Under the pieces are notes generated by a model that saw only the letters and a program-made list of their open reading frames with translations, was not told where the DNA came from and did no database searches. This document shows, piece after piece, positions 14,959-15,715 of a stretch of 15,715 nucleotides of DNA. The stretch covers positions 1 to 15,715 of the forward strand of contig CAZJDV010000061.1 of the NCBI GenBank assembly GCA_964544865.1, given 5' to 3'. Position 1 is the stretch's first letter, and each line of letters begins with the position of its first letter. This stretch comes from CAZJDV01 sp964544865 (GTDB lineage: Bacteria > Chloroflexota > Dehalococcoidia > Lucifugimonadales > CAJWER01). The position numbers were made by a program, and so were the translations under genes.

Positions 14959-14987
14959 TTGCCGTCTGACGGTGCGTCTGCTAGAGT
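14959..14987 (+). promoter_or_regulatory. Candidate promoter of the Gfo/Idh/MocA gene with a spacer palindrome
   Basis: TTGCCG (14959-14964), a 17-base spacer, and TAGAGT (14982-14987) lie 60 bases before ATG 15048. Each box matches four of six consensus positions. The palindrome CCGTC-T-GACGG (14962-14972) overlaps the -35 box and spacer and could be an operator. It lies between divergently transcribed genes, so one regulator might control both. Confidence 0.45.
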
Positions 14988-15047
14988 TTACCCCGTGCGG
15001 CAAGGCTGCTTCAATTCCATACCCACCGTTCAATGGAGGATACTAAA

Positions 15048-15715
15048 ATGGCTAACGCGAAGTACCGGGTCGCGATCATCGGAACAGGGCGCATGGGCGG
15101 ACTGATCCAGGACGAGGTGCCCGACAACGCTTTCTCCAGCCCTTACGGCCACTTCAGCAGCTATGATTCCATCGACGAGACCGAGGTCGTGGCGGTCGCG
15201 AATCGCGGCGCTGAGCGGCTTGAGCGGTTCACCAAGCGGTTTGGCGTGGCCAACGCCTACCTGGACTACCGCGAGATGATCGAAAAGGAGAAGCCGGACA
15301 TCGTGAGCGTAACCACGCCCTCTCTAGCGAGGGCAGAGCCGATCATCTTCGCGGCGGAGAATGGCGTTCGGGGCATCTATGCCGAAAAAGGACTGTGCGC
15401 TTCCCTGGCGGAGGCCGATCGGATAGCGGCCGCCGTCAAGGACAACGACGTGGCTTTCAACTGGGGCGCCATGCGGCGTCACCATGACGGGTATGTCCGG
15501 CTCGCGGAGGCGATCGCGGGGGGCCAGATCGGAGAGACGCAATACGCCATTATGTACACCCACACCGATCTTATCAAACACCATCCCCACACGCTGGACC
15601 TGGCGCAGATGCTGCTGGGCGACCCCGCGCCGCTCTGGGTGGAGGGTACCCTGGTGCAAAAGGGCGACCTGCTGGAGGCCGGGAAGGCGGCGGATCGCCC
15701 GCGGGCGTATCCCGA
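15048..15715 (+). CDS. Gfo/Idh/MocA-family oxidoreductase; 3' end outside window
   Basis: NAD(P)-dependent sugar or polyol dehydrogenase-like protein; the first 222 residues are present with no stop. The opening strand and Rossmann loop are VAIIGTGRMGG (8-18). The acidic end of the second strand is replaced by ANRGAERLERF, which may hint at NADP preference. The family's EKP motif appears as AEKGLCASL (112-120), with Gly instead of Pro after the key Lys114. HTLDLAQMLLGD (181-192) supplies the usual active-site His and Asp of the C-terminal domain. GGAGGA at 15035-15040 sits seven bases before the ATG. It is transcribed away from the enolase-superfamily gene, and the pair may act on related sugar acids. 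Substrate unknown. Confidence 0.9.
   Translation, partial: MANAKYRVAIIGTGRMGGLIQDEVPDNAFSSPYGHFSSYDSIDETEVVAVANRGAERLERFTKRFGVANAYLDYREMIEKEKPDIVSVTTPSLARAEPIIFAAENGVRGIYAEKGLCASLAEADRIAAAVKDNDVAFNWGAMRRHHDGYVRLAEAIAGGQIGETQYAIMYTHTDLIKHHPHTLDLAQMLLGDPAPLWVEGTLVQKGDLLEAGKAADRPRAYP

Noticed and set aside
1..15715. tRNA, rRNA, CRISPR, insertion sequence, phage, toxin-antitoxin or defence genes
   Set aside because: No cloverleaf-like segments, regular repeat-spacer pattern, transposase motifs, terminal repeats or defence-type domains were seen on either strand.

Overview
The window is a high-GC stretch of bacterial chromosome with short intergenic gaps and genes on both strands. A run of 100 N at 12982-13081 shows it is a draft or metagenomic scaffold. 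The gene mix is a CtBP-like hydroxyacid dehydrogenase, an enolase-superfamily enzyme, a tandem NIPSNAP protein, an MBL-fold hydrolase, a PaaK-like CoA ligase, a Zn-dependent dehydrogenase, a Gfo/Idh/MocA oxidoreductase and a divergent PlsY-family protein. This mix, with frequent AGG and ATA codons, suggests a Chloroflexota member of the SAR202/Dehalococcoidia type. That placement is inference from gene content; no rRNA or other strong phylogenetic marker is present.

Layout, left to right. (1) 1-957: 3' part of priA, the replication-restart helicase. (2) 1021-2202: a monocistronic D-2-hydroxyacid dehydrogenase with a near-consensus sigma-70 promoter, an inverted repeat on its -35 box, and a GC-rich hairpin after its stop. 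(3) 2286-7042: a repeat-like intergenic segment, then a tightly packed plus-strand operon of a MarR regulator and two ABC exporter half-transporters. The pair carries the hallmarks of a heterodimeric exporter with one degenerate ATP site. The second subunit has an added C-terminal beta-rich domain. (4) 7154-9762, minus strand: a zinc-dependent medium-chain dehydrogenase, a tandem-GNAT protein and a small basic protein with an AT-hook-like tail. (5) 10213-10785: a PlsY-family membrane protein lacking parts of the usual motifs. (6) 10872-14815, minus strand: an enolase-superfamily protein, a tandem NIPSNAP protein, the assembly gap, the C-terminus of an MBL-fold hydrolase, a short nitroreductase-like segment, and a PaaK-like CoA ligase broken by a frameshift and an in-frame amber stop. 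(7) 15048 to the end: a divergently transcribed Gfo/Idh/MocA oxidoreductase, cut by the window edge.

Functionally, the marR-ABC-ABC operon looks like a self-regulated drug or lipid efflux unit. Most other genes look like accessory catabolism of organic acids or sugar acids. No tRNA, rRNA, CRISPR array, insertion sequence or phage gene was seen, and nothing resembles a defence system. The least ordinary features are the decayed CoA ligase with the nitroreductase-like segment upstream of it, the ABC subunit with its extra C-terminal domain, the motif-poor PlsY homologue, and small palindromes inside several predicted promoters.
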